Program-made: the position numbers and the translations under genes | Assembly: GCA_963681505.1 (NCBI GenBank) | Contig: OY811973.1 | Coordinates: forward strand, 12,723,227-12,787,226 | Length of the DNA: 64,000 nt | Direction: 5' to 3' | Source: Eunapius fragilis | Lineage: Eukaryota; Porifera; Demospongiae; Spongillida; Spongillidae | In this document: one piece after another, positions 22,240-34,369 of the stretch | How positions within the stretch are numbered: the stretch's first letter is position 1 | How the letters are laid out: each line of letters starts with the position of its first letter | The notes under the pieces: model-generated | Seen by the model: the letters and a program-made list of their open reading frames with translations, nothing else | Databases searched by the model: none | What the model was told of the DNA's origin: nothing

Positions 22240-22418
22240 TTATACACAAGTGTGTATATCTCGAGGTGTTCACACATGGCGGCTGATAGGAATGAATACG
22301 TTTTATCAGTTATACGCCTGTTATACGTATGGTGTATATCCGAAGTATACCCAAATGCGTATAACCCTATGTATATTGAATATATACACATCGAGTATAA
22401 CTGCCTTTTTCCATAGTG
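22240..22418. promoter_or_regulatory. Right subterminal GTATAAC repeats of CACTA-2
   Basis: GTTATAC/GTATAAC/GTATATC motifs up to the terminal CCATAGTG. Confidence 0.65.
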
Positions 22419-22939
22419 CAACATTTCCCTGTAAGCAGAATTGTGTGCAGAGTTGCTATCAAAATGTAAGTAACAATGACATTTATTTACGAAGAAGGCT
22501 ATAATAACATAGTTTGTCCATTGGCATCAAAAGGAAGTTTAATGAAAGATACCTGGTTAAATGGTCAATGCATGAATTAATTCTTTCACAGTGATATCAA
22601 TTTTCTGTACGTATAAAGTACAGTAGTGCTGGTGCGATGAATGAGATTATCAGCAAATCCATAAACGTACTACAGACAAATACTGTCTGCTGATAATTAA
22701 TTTTTTCCATTCAATCCTGGAAATCTAACTGGGTAAGGCAGAAAACATTACAATCACCAAATATGACAAAACACATGTTTAGATATGTTGATAATGTCAA
22801 ATACATGTCATCAGTTACATTCCACACTTTATAAATAACTGATCAATCCAAATGGCAGACATAAAACTTAACACTTAAGGAGAGCAGGAAGGTCTCATGA
22901 TCCATAAATATTCCTATTGAAAAATGGGTCAAGAATTAA
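22419..22939. other. No gene seen
   Basis: AT-rich sequence with a weak hairpin (ATTATCAGCA ... TGCTGATAAT, about 22647-22698). No coding signal. Confidence 0.45.
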
Positions 22940-24000
22940 TGCAAATTTGCAAATACTCACCCACAACTGCACCTCACATGACGTAACCACACCCACTTTG
23001 ACACACACCCTATGAGAAGGGTGACCTGCAAGTGACCTGCAAGTCTCACGGTCCACGGACATTCCTAACAAACACCTGGTTACAAACTACACAACAAATT
23101 TAAAATACTCACCCACAACTGCACTTCACATGACATAACCACACCCATTTTGACACCCCCCCTATGAGAGGGGTGACCTGCAAGTGACCTGCAAGTCTCA
23201 AGGTCCATGGACATTCCTAACAAACACCAGGTTACAAACTACACAACAAATTTAAAATACTCACCCACAACTGCACTTCACATGACATAACCACACCCAT
23301 TTTGACACCCCCCCTATGAGAGGGGTGACCTGCAAGTGACCTGCAAGTCTCAAGGTCCATGGACATTCCTAACAAACACCAGGTTACAAACTACACAACA
23401 AATTTAAAATACTCACCCACAACTGCACGTCACATGACGTAACCACACCCATTTTGACACACACCCTATGAGAGGGGTGACCTGCAAGTGACCTGCAAAT
23501 CTCAAGGTCCACGTACATTCCTAACAAACACCAGGTTACAAACTAAACAACAAATTTAAAATACTCACCCACAACTGCACGTCACATGATGTAACCACAC
23601 CCATTTTGACCCCCCCCCCCCCCCCCCCCCCCCCTATGAGAGGGGTGACCTGCAAGTGACCTGCAAGTCTCAAGGTCCATGGACATTCCTAACAAACACC
23701 AGGTTACAAACTACACAACAAATTTAAAATACGCACCCACAACTGCACTTCACATGACGTAACCACACCAATTTTGACACACACCCTATGAGAGGGGTGA
23801 CCTGCAAGTGACCTGCAAATCTCAAGGTCCACGGACATTCCTAACAAACACCAGGTTACAAACTACACAACAAATTTAAAATACGCACCCACAACTGCAC
23901 CTAACATGACATAACCACACCCACTTTGACACACACCCTATGAGAGGGGTGACCTGCAAGTGATGTGCAAGTCTCAAGGTCTATTCCTACAAAACACCAG
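22940..24000. repeat. 152-bp satellite array
   Basis: Seven units; TATGAG(A)GGGTGACCTGCAAG recurs at about 23011, 23163, 23315, 23467, 23635, 23787 and 23939. Spacing is 152 bp except one 168-bp unit that carries a poly-C expansion at 23610-23634. The unit shares short words with the 163-bp satellite of CACTA-2 (CATGACGTAACCACACCCA against GATGTAGCCACGCCTACCCC). Confidence 0.92.
23610..23634. repeat. Poly-C tract (about 25) within a satellite unit
   Basis: Replaces ACACACACCC of the sister units, so it is a homopolymer expansion inside one copy. Confidence 0.85.
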
Positions 24001-24059
24001 AATGGTTCAAATACAACATCTAACCACACCCATTTAACCATGTCACACCCCCTGCACGT

Positions 24060-24180
24060 TGGAAGCTCCCCCCCACACACACACAAACGCGCGCACACAC
24101 ACAAACGCGCACACACACACACATACCCGCACACACATATGGGCACCCTACACATGCACTATCACGCGTGCACACAGCCA
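24060..24180. repeat. CA-rich simple repeat
   Basis: Mixed (CA)n with CGCGCA interruptions. Confidence 0.8.
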
Positions 24181-24264
24181 CCTGCACACATGCTGCTTAC
24201 TTCAGCCCTGGTTACTTATAGGAGATCGGTAATTTTGCTAATATACTAGTTTAAATTAGATAAT

Positions 24265-24458
24265 AAGATATACCCATTGTGTATAACAGTGGCAGGAGGT
24301 ATATGCTTGTAGTATTACAATAGTATACACAAGAATAGTATAACAGTGCGTATCCTTGTTATACACATAACATACGCAACTGCATACGTTCTGTATACAG
24401 GCCAGTGCATAACAACTACTATACACCCCTTGGATAACAATGCATTTGCCACAGTGAA
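24265..24458. mobile_element. Right-end remnant of a further CACTA element
   Basis: GTATAAC/TATACAC motif cluster ending in GCCACAGTG (complement CACTGTGGC), like the CACTA-2 left end. A 152-bp satellite stops about 450 bp before this end, as in CACTA-2. No left partner with a matching 3-bp flank was found (right flank AAT), so it is a truncated or nested copy. Confidence 0.5.
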
Positions 24459-24780
24459 TTGTGTACGCACATACCTTCATTGAATACATCATGTGTGCAG
24501 TGGGACCTGTGTCGCGGTGACAGTACTTTTAGACTCTGCGTATTCATAAACGCTTGGAGAGGGTTAAATGTGCGTTTAATTAGATTCCCGTACAGGTTGG
24601 ACGGTGAAGTTTTAAAAATAATGGGACTACGTTTAATAATCGTGAGTGCACGCTTTGTGATATGCACGGATGCATGTCTGAACGCGTAATTTGTAATCAC
24701 CCGCGTGCGGACGGCCGAATTGCTGTGATATCTATTACACTCGTTATAGTATTACGCGCGCTATACACAGTTGTTATCCA

Positions 24781-25479
24781 TGTTACGGCCCGATTTAAAA
24801 CCTTTGACTTAAAGCCGGTCGACGTAATTTAAAGCAGCTTCCAAGCCGGTCGACCGGCTTTAAAACAGGTCAATTAATTTTATCACACACGTGGCTTTTT
24901 AGAAATTCTGCGTGTGAGCGTTTCGTTAGAAGGACTGAGGGGACAATATTCAGGGCCGCAGCCAGAAAGTCTGGCTGGGAGGTAGATTGATAGCACTGCG
25001 GGACTGAAGGGGGAGGGGGAGGGTGTGTGCTAAACTTTCTGGCTCGATGCAAAAAGCGGGCGTGGCTTATAGTTATAGGACCTGCATGACACCAACAAAA
25101 AATACCGGGACGGCCAAGCATCGGTTGGGATGGGGGAGGGGGGGAACAATATCTGTGGAAGGGTGACAATATCTACAATTTCCGCTAGCAGATTATGTCC
25201 GGGGGGACAAAATCTGCGGGGGGACAGAATCTGCTCTGACAGCGGCTTACTTGAATAGTACTATTAATATCACTCCTTGAGCCAATTTGCATTGTAGCTC
25301 ATTTGTATCAGATATATGTACATTAACAAACAAACGTTCTGAATCCGGTCGACCCGCTTCAAAGCGGATCAATTTTCACTTTTGCATATGGGTTATAAAT
25401 CCGGTTGAAAGCGGGTCAACCCGCTTTAAAGCGGGCGACCGGCGTTAAAGCGGGTCGGGTTTTAAATCGGGCCGTAACA
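24781..25479. mobile_element. 699-bp TIR element with TCCA target duplication
   Basis: TGTTACGGCCCGATTTAAAA at 24781 and its complement ending at 25479 are flanked on both sides by TCCA. Near both ends are many short words of the kind AAAGCGGGTC, CCGGTCGAC and GGTCGACC. TGT...ACA ends with a 4-bp duplication would fit a Ginger-like non-autonomous element, but that assignment is an inference. The middle holds a dispersed 'GCAGCCAGAAAGTCTGGCTG' repeat and G-rich runs. Confidence 0.75.
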
Positions 25480-25784
25480 TCCACATCAAATACACCTGTC
25501 ATGCAGTGCGTAAGACAGTCTCCTTCAATGTAAAACACGTGTTACACAGCCGGAAAACACCTTTTTGGCATGGCGTGCATTTACAGCGAGTATGTGGCAT
25601 AAACTATGCCACGATGATTATCGTGATGAACCTGGTTTTTTTTATATTTAAGATCATTTCCACACAAGTTCTATGCAAAAATGTACACTTGTTTCCTCAT
25701 ACAACATAACAATATTGTTGTTATTTACACGTACAGTGATGTTTACATTGCCACAAATAAAACAAAACACGAAAAAAAGTAAAC

Positions 25785-28700
25785 TTATGGTGCTGGTAAA
25801 AATCCATAGGCAGTGTTTTTTTCCATCTGCATGACATCTCCTTGTATCTTTTCGTTAGTGCCCACCTCAGCATCAAGTCCATGCAGACTTACTTCCTTTA
25901 TGGTAAAAGTCTTATGGTCATCATTCCCTGTCTTTAGATCAGCGAGACATAGTTGGTAGCTATTATTATAAAATACTTTTTTCAGTTTCTTGGACACAAT
26001 GTTAGTGCCCTCTCTTATCCAATGTTGGCTTTCATCATCATCGTTACGTTCAGTAGCTCTCACAAACATACCAACATCATCATCTTTACAGTACAAAGCC
26101 TTTCCATTTAACTTTGAAACTATCAAAAAGCTTCCATCCTGTTGGCCATGTAAATCTTCGATGTACCATAGCTGGGCATCGTTTGATTGTGATTCGTTAG
26201 ATGCAATAATAACATTCTCTGTTAATCTGACGCGACAGTTGCAGCATTCAATGCAGGAGGCATGATCATCACTCTGCGATAGAAAAATACATACGAATAA
26301 TACTGGTTATGTATATGCAGTACTATAGTAAGAGAGCCCTTAGTCAAAACATATTAACCTACGAGAGTAGGTTGCATACTGGGTCCCTATTTAGTAACAA
26401 AGCACAATTAGCTCATGAGCGCACAGTTGAATACATGGAGTTGAATCTAGAGTTTTTCTTGTACCACAGTATCTAGATAAAGATGAAAGTGATTGTGACA
26501 AGTTTATCTTCTGAGAATCGCAATACAATCGTCACTAAATCCGTCCCCTTAAAGTCACGCGACATGGTCGTATTAGACATTGGTCAAATTCGTGAAATGG
26601 TCTTATCTATAAAGAGGAACTAATTACATATTAAGCAATCTTATTTGCACGGGGTCTTATTTGTGAGCGCTTACTGTATTTTAATGACGTTTTAAATTAC
26701 ATTCATCATACTGCAGGATTCCTTTGTTCAGTACAGATCAAGAACAATCGTCAGATACCTAATCCTGCATGCACTAATGTTGTATAAAGCGCCATGCATC
26801 TCTTCCTATAGTTAGTTTCAGTACAGACATGCATGTGTAGTTTTGTGGCCGTACATTCATGATGATAAGTGTGTAGTGACAGGACAGTAATTGGGCATAC
26901 ATATATAGCCAGACATGCAAGGTATAGGGCAGGTGGTTAACGCTGATCAGATAGTTGCCACACACACTATCTGATCAGAGCATATCCAGAAGTAACTAAT
27001 AGTAATACTAGAATACAACTCCTGTTAAAAATCGTCACCATATTGTATGGACGACACTTAAGCAGTTTGTTTGCCAACTGCTTTAATTTGGAGCTGCATG
27101 GACTGGAGGCAACCGATGCGTAACGAATGTTTCATTCTGCAGACTGTATGTGCACGAGTGACTAGCTGTTGCCTGGTTCTGTTTCTGTAAGATGGGGATA
27201 CACATCCTCATTGGAGCCTCTTGCTTCTCTTGCCTCATATATAGCGCGGACTTCCAGTAGTCCAATAGTATCAGATCGCGTATATGCAGTTCCACCGACA
27301 GAATAATAACTAAACTTTACATAAGAAGGAATCGGCTAGAAGTTTCCAGATAGATTTGACCCCGATTATGAATCTCATTAAAATACGTGACCCGTCTCTA
27401 ACAAGACTCTCGATGATCCGATCGTTTAGCTCGTTATAGCAATCGAACCAGAAGTTAAAAATGAGCATATTCATCTTTGTTTTATGTCACAGAACCACGC
27501 GGTTGTAGAGAACAAAAGGGTACTGCCCACCCTCGTAAAAATATTGATTATGACCACTGAACAGTCTATGTCTAGCAGCCATCTTAGTTGTTAAGTGGAT
27601 TATGCAATAATTCAACCACATTGGTTCTTTAGTAAACACTAACATTTTACACCATAATGGTATAGTGATCCAATTATACAGGGTGTTTGCGAAAGAACGC
27701 ACAACCTAGTTCATGTACATGTAGCGGTAATGTAACCGATGCCCTGCTGTGACATGGGTCTGGGGCCGTGACTACGGATATCTAGGTCACTGTTTGCACT
27801 GTTGGGCATGTCTTTGTAGTTGAACCAGCTACTTCTGCACCCAATAACGAGTTTTTTAAATTTATTTATTTTTAACAACTTTTTTTCACCCACTAACTGG
27901 TTCAAATCATGTAAGGAAAGGCTGGGTGATGTAACCAATGCCTGTTTATTTCTTACTTGAACTTTTGTTATTCTGCAACACATAATACCCAGAGCAGATG
28001 ACACAGGCATACATTCGAAAGAACGCAATGCTTTAAAATCACTATAACTCAGGATTGAAATTCATTAACTGCTTGATTTCTTTAACAATGTCGGCAAATA
28101 GAAATAATCCAATTATTAGACTTCAATTATTATAAGCGGTTAGGTAACTGTATCAAACCCTCATAATCAAAATATTCAAAGCCCTCTATTAACAAAGGTT
28201 TCATGATTGCAGATTACGATAAATAACTAATAATAAGTAATACATGATCTGGATATGTGGTGGAACAGTACTGATTTCAAGTTCCCAGGTTCAATAGTGA
28301 GTTATTAACATTTAAGACCATCATTTGCTTTAAAGTTATTAAGGTTGAAGCTATATGTAGTAAATATTTTTAATAACCATCATAAATTATTCCAGTATAA
28401 AATGAAGTACAAAACACCCTAGATTTGATTTGGTAATGGATTATTTAATGGTGCGTTTTTAAAACTCAAAGTTAATAAAAACGTAGTGGTCATATAGTTT
28501 TTCAAGTTTGATTTGTTGTTTTGAAATTAACTACTTAAACGCCAATCTAATTCAAGTTTCATCAATTCTATTTTGCAGTTAATAAATCACGTTATTAAGT
28601 TGTTGTACATTGTTTTGTCAATTTAGTTAACTGCAAGCTATTTGATTTTATCTTTTGAATGGCTAAAGATAAATGAATTGCAACAATGCTGTTCGTATTT

Positions 28701-30067
28701 GATTAAACATGGTTATTGTAAATTTATAAATTCATTTAGTTTGACAATCCTAAAAGCATTGTGCTCTTTTGCAAAGATCCTGTATGCTGTCCAATTAAAG
28801 AGATAAATTACTGCACTTTGGCTCAAAGCAAAATAATACCCCAAGCTTCCTCATGTCAACACACCAGATGATTGTGATGATGTTATGAGCATAGTAAAAT
28901 TATTTTGCCATTCACAAATTGGTTCAATTACATGCAGACTTACCAGTTCCGTAATGGAAAAAATCTTGTTCTCGTTACTCAATAGTGATAGTTTTGTAAT
29001 ATCTTTATCAGCGAGATAAAGTTGATTAGTGCGCATAAAAAATACTTTCTTCAGTTTCTTGGACATAATGTAGGAGTCTTCTATTGTCCAATGTTGGCTT
29101 TCATCGTTATCGTTACGTTCAGTAACCCTCACAAACAGTCCCTTCCCATCATTTGTACAATATAAAGCTTTTCCATTTAACTTTGAAACAATGATAAAGC
29201 TTCCATCTTGTTGGCCCGGACCTAACTTATAGATATACCACAGCTGGTCATCTGCTAATTTGGAACCACTTGGTGCAAATGCAGCAATCTCCATTATTTC
29301 GACACAATAATTGCTGAATTCAATTTTGAAGACAGGAACAACCTGAATACAAGTATACATGTACCAGACTATCAATTACATGTATTGTATAATTGACAGG
29401 CAATACATTGACTATACATACTGTATGTGGAGGGCTGTGTGTCAGTATTGACACAGTTATGCTGACCAACATGCCTTGGTGATGAGCAATGACATATGAC
29501 ATATACATGCACATATCGAGGAGCAATCATGTAACAATACATCAGTTAGGCATAATACTAGCATTTGATGGTTGCCTGTAGAAATGAAATTCCATTGATT
29601 GTTATGATAAGTGCAAGGTAATTATGTTGCATGTACATGTAAATAACAACATGTATTTACATGCTGGATCCATTACATGGACTTACAGCTGGCCTTTCAT
29701 AAAACATCTGGCTCCTGTCATCCTCCTGCTTCTCAAGGAGCACTGCTGGATACCCATGTTCTCTATTCCCTTCAGAAGTACCCAATGCAAAGTTCTCTCT
29801 CTGTACAGACATGATATGGTCTCCATCCTTCTTCCATAGTAGGCTTTCCTTGGATGGCTGCTTACTGTTATCACAGGACAGCACTTTTCCATTTAGTTTG
29901 GAGACAATCAGAAATGTGCCATCATCTGATTGGTCAACCAGGTACCACAGCTGGCTGTCATGAGGGGAAAGTCCCCTATTACTGATCAAAACTTTGTTAC
30001 TGTCTTCTTTCAGTTCCAATACACGACCATTCAAGTGGCTTGTTATGTACATGGGACTTGAGTATGA
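25785..30067 (-). CDS. Ricin-type beta-trefoil lectin-like gene, three phase-0 exons
   Basis: Exons in transcript order are 30067-29687 (127 codons), 29342-28944 (133 codons) and 26273-25785 (163 codons, ending FLPAP and TAA). Each starts after a canonical AG and the first two end in GTAAGT, all in phase 0. Each encodes one related module with QxW-like motifs (SQLWYL, DQLWYI, AQLWYI; ESQHW) and the shared stretch SFxIVSKLNGKxLxC, typical of ricin-B-like sugar-binding folds. Exons 2 and 3 are closest to each other (ATERNDDDESQHW / VTERNDNDESQHW; KKLKKVF). An ATG at 30082 could start exon 1, but it sits inside a pyrimidine-rich CCTTTCAG acceptor, so upstream exons are likely. No signal peptide is visible. 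Confidence 0.7.
26943..26978. repeat. Perfect hairpin, 13-bp arms
   Basis: CTGATCAGATAGT and ACTATCTGATCAG around a 10-base loop. Confidence 0.85.
27040..27480. repeat. Rearranged copy of the palindrome-headed repeat family
   Basis: The plus-strand part (27340-27480: ATGAATCTCATTAAAATACG, AATCGAACCAGAAG) resembles the copy at 42.2 kb. The minus-strand part (27295 downwards: CTGTCGGTGGAACTGCATAT, AAGCAAGAGGCTCCAAT) matches 54.3-54.4 kb of the copy at 53.4 kb. Confidence 0.6.
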
Positions 30068-30162
30068 CTGAAAGGAAGACATAATACACTGACCAACAGA
30101 TTTAAAAGCATGTTACTTCAAGTCTACAGTACATTAACCTAGTTATACAAATAACTTATCGA

Positions 30163-30840
30163 AACCTACGCGAGTAGGTTCCATATAGGAATCCTGCAGT
30201 ATCATTTTCTCGTGTCTAACGCGACAGCCAAGAGTCGAGTCATTTTGCTCTTAGTGGCAATCGAGCGATATCAAATAGGTGAACAGCTCTGCGTTGTTTC
30301 CATGTCATCAGACTGTGTACTTTTAGAGAACAAAAATACTCGTCCCCATCGTCCGTACCTAGTCCCACCTAATCTCCTACATCGTCTTCTTCTTCTTCCT
30401 TCATGATAGCATAACTCACGACAAGAACGTTTGTAAAGAACACTAAGTGTACCAATCGCTTCAGGATGTGTCCGCATGTTATCTTCCAGGTGTCTGTTAT
30501 ATGCCTAACCGATCGAGCAATTAGCTGAAGCGAGTAGAACCTGATTTGGAGTTGATCTACAAATAGCACATTACATCAGCTATCCCAATGCTCATGACAC
30601 ACTTATAAATAAATTCGATGCTTTTACATGCAATCTCAAGGACAATTCTGATTCCATTCAAGCATCTAAAAGTGGTAAGATCCAGATGCTGCCAGATCTG
30701 CCAAACGAGTGCATGTCAAGTGCGGTACCGAAAGGACCAAAAAAACGACCACCCAAAGGTACGTTACAGCATCGATAAATGTTGGATCGATAAATTATGA
30801 GCATGCATGGTATATCGCTAAAATGGAAGGTTACGATGGA
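30163..30840 (+). repeat. Palindrome-headed dispersed repeat, copy A
   Basis: Begins AACCTACGCGAGTAGGTT. It then shares long stretches with the copy at 53.4-54.6 kb: GTGGCAATCGAGCGATATCA, CTTTTAGAGAACAAAAATAC, a CTT tract, ACCAATCGCTTCAGGATG and, further on, CCAAACGAGTGCA and CGACCACCC. Both copies keep a short open frame reading LLVAIERYQ...CVVS...VLLENKNTRPHRPY. The family may be a SINE-like or non-autonomous element. It has no recognisable protein domain. Confidence 0.75.
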
Positions 30841-33400
30841 AAAGAGATTGGTTGTGCAAAAAACTATTTAATGGTCAGAGGTCAGTAAAATTCAGTTTTT
30901 GCGTACTATGGAAGAACAAGACTGCAGTTTAAAAGGAAACTACATGTATTTTTTAAATCAAACATTGCATTTATCATCAAATGGGTGATCAAGAAAAGAG
31001 TGTTTGTGACAAAATTGGTTCTTTTCTCACGCATCAGGTGCTAAATATGAAAACTTGCTTTTAGCTATGGGTGGAAATAATGAGGGCTAGCTGCAGTTAT
31101 AATCCGCCTAAACAGCCCAGGTGTTTGTCACCCTACGGTGACAACTCCAAAGTATGTTTAACAGTTTAAGGTTATCAAACACCATGTGCTACAATATTTA
31201 AAAATGCAGTTCCAACATTGTTTATGCATTGATGCAAGTATGCAATTATGGGGAAAATAAGTACCATCATATCTGTAACACCTATAGTGGTGCCTGGAAC
31301 CTTTTCCAGGCACCCATAAGAAGAAGCCTACAGGGTTTGCAGTACCCAGCTCAGTGCAAATGATATGGCTTTATGTCAACTTCCTGTGTGCCATGGCATG
31401 CTGCTTTTCCTGCAGCTCAATACCAAAATAATGCCTGTCAGCAATTTTTGACATTGCAGTAACTTCACTGCTACATGTGTATTGTTTCCAAAGTGGGGAG
31501 TATGATTTCAAAAGCTGCAGAAACATGAAAACATAAACACAATGACATAAAATGCTCAGAGATTTGTTGGTGTTCATTCCACCAGCAGTGGAAACATATG
31601 GAGCCTGAGGTGAAGAAGACCCAACAGTTTCCCTTACATAGCCATGCAAGAAGCTATCCTAACAAATTGCAGTAAATGGGAGATCAGGATAAACATCACG
31701 CTTGTGAGAGCAAACCCAAGGGCTATACTTGCAAGATCCTTGCAAGTTGCTGATATGCAGGTTGATGCAATGTGATCATTTTGTGTGGGTTTGTAGAGTT
31801 ATATTACTATGAACTACAAATATTAAATTACATGCTCTTTCCATTATACAAGAACTACATGTAGGTCCTCTAGGCCTTCACATCAACAATGCCAAATGTG
31901 AACTTTACAACCTGTATGACCTTAGCGTTTTTCCATCTGACATGAAGAGACCCATTTAGAATACTTTCTGCTCCAATTTGACCGCCTAAACTAAAAGTAA
32001 ACTGCATAAAATTGCTAAACCTAAGAAGTTTTGCGTCATTGCAACTAAAAATACCTTTTCACACTGCTTAACAGGTCTGAGCAATATGGTTAAAAACCTG
32101 TTTCTTCATGCATACTTCAATAGCCTCGGGAGCAAATTATCACCCCTGCACTAGTTTGCATTTTCACTCGACCTCTAGAGTTCTTGAAATTCCAAAAAGT
32201 GCAGTGTTTGAAGTAAGCTTGCTGACAGATATAGTATCTTGCCTGATATTTCCAGGCATCATCCTGCTCTATAATTCAGTATGCAGTGCAAAGCCAATTA
32301 GTAACATATAGGAGTACGAGATCCAGCATTTTGGGAAGGGACTGTCTAATAAGAAGCATATAGATATCAATGGCAGAGTGTTTTCCCTTTTAATGACAGC
32401 AAGATTGGGTATGCAGCAAAGTCCCAACTGCTTTTGAATTTAATGCATTTCTATATTTTGCTCCAATTTTAGAAGAATCAGGATGATTACTTTGTTTGGA
32501 CACAGCAGTTATAACATTTTATGGATCATGTGTGCCGTTGCTGCAGACCAAACACACAAAACCAGAAACCAAAACAAAGTACGCCACACTTAATTAAAGT
32601 GTCTAATGCATTAATCCATAACTACATATACCAGTTAAGAAGCGATATGATGTTGGTAGGAACCACTCAATTTGGCTTGAAATGATTGACAAACTAGTCA
32701 TACGATTTATATAGGTACAGTACACTGTAGTTGCCACAGTGCTTGCTACATGTAAATTGGCATAACTTAAAGGTAGTTGGATGTATGTACCATCACCTTT
32801 TCCTTCTGGTATTGTGTGTCACTGAGTACCAATTGTATGAAAAGGCAGATATCATAATTTCATTAGTAAGTTAGCACAGTTTTGCTGATTGTCCAAAATC
32901 AATCAGGTTTGTGTTATTGTATAGCTACACCACTCAGCTTATTGTCCAGTGTGCAATATGCTATTAACCCACCTCCCCACCACAGTGCTAGGAGTACCCC
33001 TTTCTCACCACCACCACAGCTATTAATGTGAGAATGTATAAAAGCTGACAACATTGCAACATAATAGATGGTAAAGGTAAGCTTACTCCTAGCACTGTGA
33101 TGAGGTATACTTAAAATAACGGACTTCCATAATGGTTGTGGATTGTTTTTAAAGACTAGAGAACACCATGCTTGTGTACAATGTATTGTTTGATGGTAAT
33201 AGTGTACTGAGAAAGTGTGTTAGTGTTGTGTGATCCCATTTGTTACACATGCAATTATGGAACGCATGCTCTAATGTCTTCACTGTACAAGTTTATATTC
33301 TACATAATAACACATTCTGAGTATGAGACCACAAGTAGAACTCATCTACATGAAGCACCTGCATATCCACATAACAATGGTGTGTTACACATCCCGTGTA
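30841..33400. other. No gene confidently recognised
   Basis: The minus strand at 31649-31371 has a 92-codon frame (…SSSPQAPYVSTAGGMNTNKS… and …SKIADRHYFGIELQEKQHAM…) that looks partly exon-like and could be a downstream exon of the minus-strand receptor, but nothing supports this directly. A perfect 11-bp hairpin lies at 31289-31314. Confidence 0.35.
31289..31314. repeat. Perfect hairpin GGTGCCTGGAA/TTCCAGGCACC
   Basis: 11-bp arms with a CCTT loop; isolated, function unknown. Confidence 0.8.
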
Positions 33401-33409
33401 CTTGTATGA

Positions 33410-33780
33410 CTGGTGTACATTTAGCACCACATGTAGCACTGCACTGGTGTATGTGTAGCACCCATGTACATGTAACACCACATGTAGCACTGGTGTATGT
33501 GTAGCACCCATGTACATGTAGCACCACATGTAGCACAGGTGTATGTGTAGCACCCATCCATTTTTAGCACCACATGTAGCACTGGTGTATGTGTAGCACC
33601 CACGTACATGTAGCACTGGTGTATGTGTAGCACCCATGTACATGTAGCACCACATGTAGCACAGGTGTATGTGTAGCACCCATCCATTTTTAGCACCACA
33701 TGTAGCACTGGTGTATGTGTAGCACCCACGTACATGTAGCATTGGTGTATGTGTAGCACCCATGTATATGTAGCACAGGT
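33410..33780. repeat. Minisatellite, GTAGCACC/ACATGTAGCACTGGTGTATGT units
   Basis: Higher-order repetition of GTAGCACCCATGTACAT, GTAGCACCACAT and GTAGCACTGGTGTATGT blocks, including a duplicated larger unit (CATCCATTTTTAGCACC occurs twice). Confidence 0.88.
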
Positions 33781-34369
33781 ATGCACACTATTATAATATA
33801 GCATACATGTTTCAGTTATTGTATTAGGTTACTTACATGTATCTCATCATTGTATTTTGGTAGTTCAGCAACAAATACATTGAATTCCCTACAGAAACAG
33901 AGTATAAATTATTAGTGAACCCTTAGTATAAACCCCATACACATGTTGCCTTCACTAACAATCACCCATTGATGGTTTGGAGTGCATGATTTCTATATTA
34001 ACCTGCCTCTTACTTTTTGAAAATTCTACATCCACACCACTTTACATTCTTGGATCAATATGTGTTTGATGTATAAAAGCTCCTGATTTTCTATTATGTC
34101 AAAGACAGGTGACAGAGCTTGAAATTCAATTTACCCCTCCACTCGTCCCTTCTCCCCCTGTGGATATGTGAGCATGTAGCTTACAATGTTGCAAGCTGCT
34201 TTTCTTCAACAGCGGGCCCTGGGACTACAGGGGAGAAGCTAAATAAAGTACACCAAAATACATGATGATGTTGATAATGATCATTTAAGGAACTAAATTT
34301 AAAATGTCTTCTAAGACTGTTAAAAAATGATCTTGCAGGATATACATGTCATGAAAGATATGAACGTAC

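Larger units (their letters stand above)
15824..22418. mobile_element. CACTA (EnSpm) transposon 2, CACTG/CACTA-ended, with CAA target duplication
   Basis: The left end CACTGTGGAAAAACACAG (15824) and right end (complement CACTATGGAAAAAGGCAG, ending 22418) match at about 21 of 24 positions. Both sides are flanked by CAA, a perfect 3-bp duplication. Subterminal GTATAAC/GTTATAC motifs crowd both ends (15.84-16.03 and 22.24-22.41 kb). Inside, a plus-strand Tnp2-type transposase lies head to head with a minus-strand second gene. The right third holds a 163/137-bp satellite. Confidence 0.92.
26274..28943. other. Large lectin-gene intron, repeats but no other gene recognised
   Basis: Contains pieces of the palindrome-headed repeat family (26356-26373; 27040-27480) and a 13-bp-arm hairpin (26943-26978). 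The AT-rich part 28.03-28.85 kb shows nothing. Confidence 0.45.

Noticed and set aside
15824-22418. Interpreting CACTA-2 as a KDZ (Kyakuja-Dileera-Zisupton) element
   Set aside because: The 3-bp CAA duplication and CAC...GTG ends, with Tnp2 motifs such as IPGPSEP, fit CACTA; KDZ elements have longer target duplications.
27711-28028. Minus-strand 105-codon frame in the lectin intron
   Set aside because: No domain, no good splice sites, composition like neighbouring non-coding DNA.
33293-33804. Minus-strand 120-156-codon frames with GATHTPVLHV-type repeats
   Set aside because: Pure translation of the 33.4-33.8 kb minisatellite; no splice or domain support.
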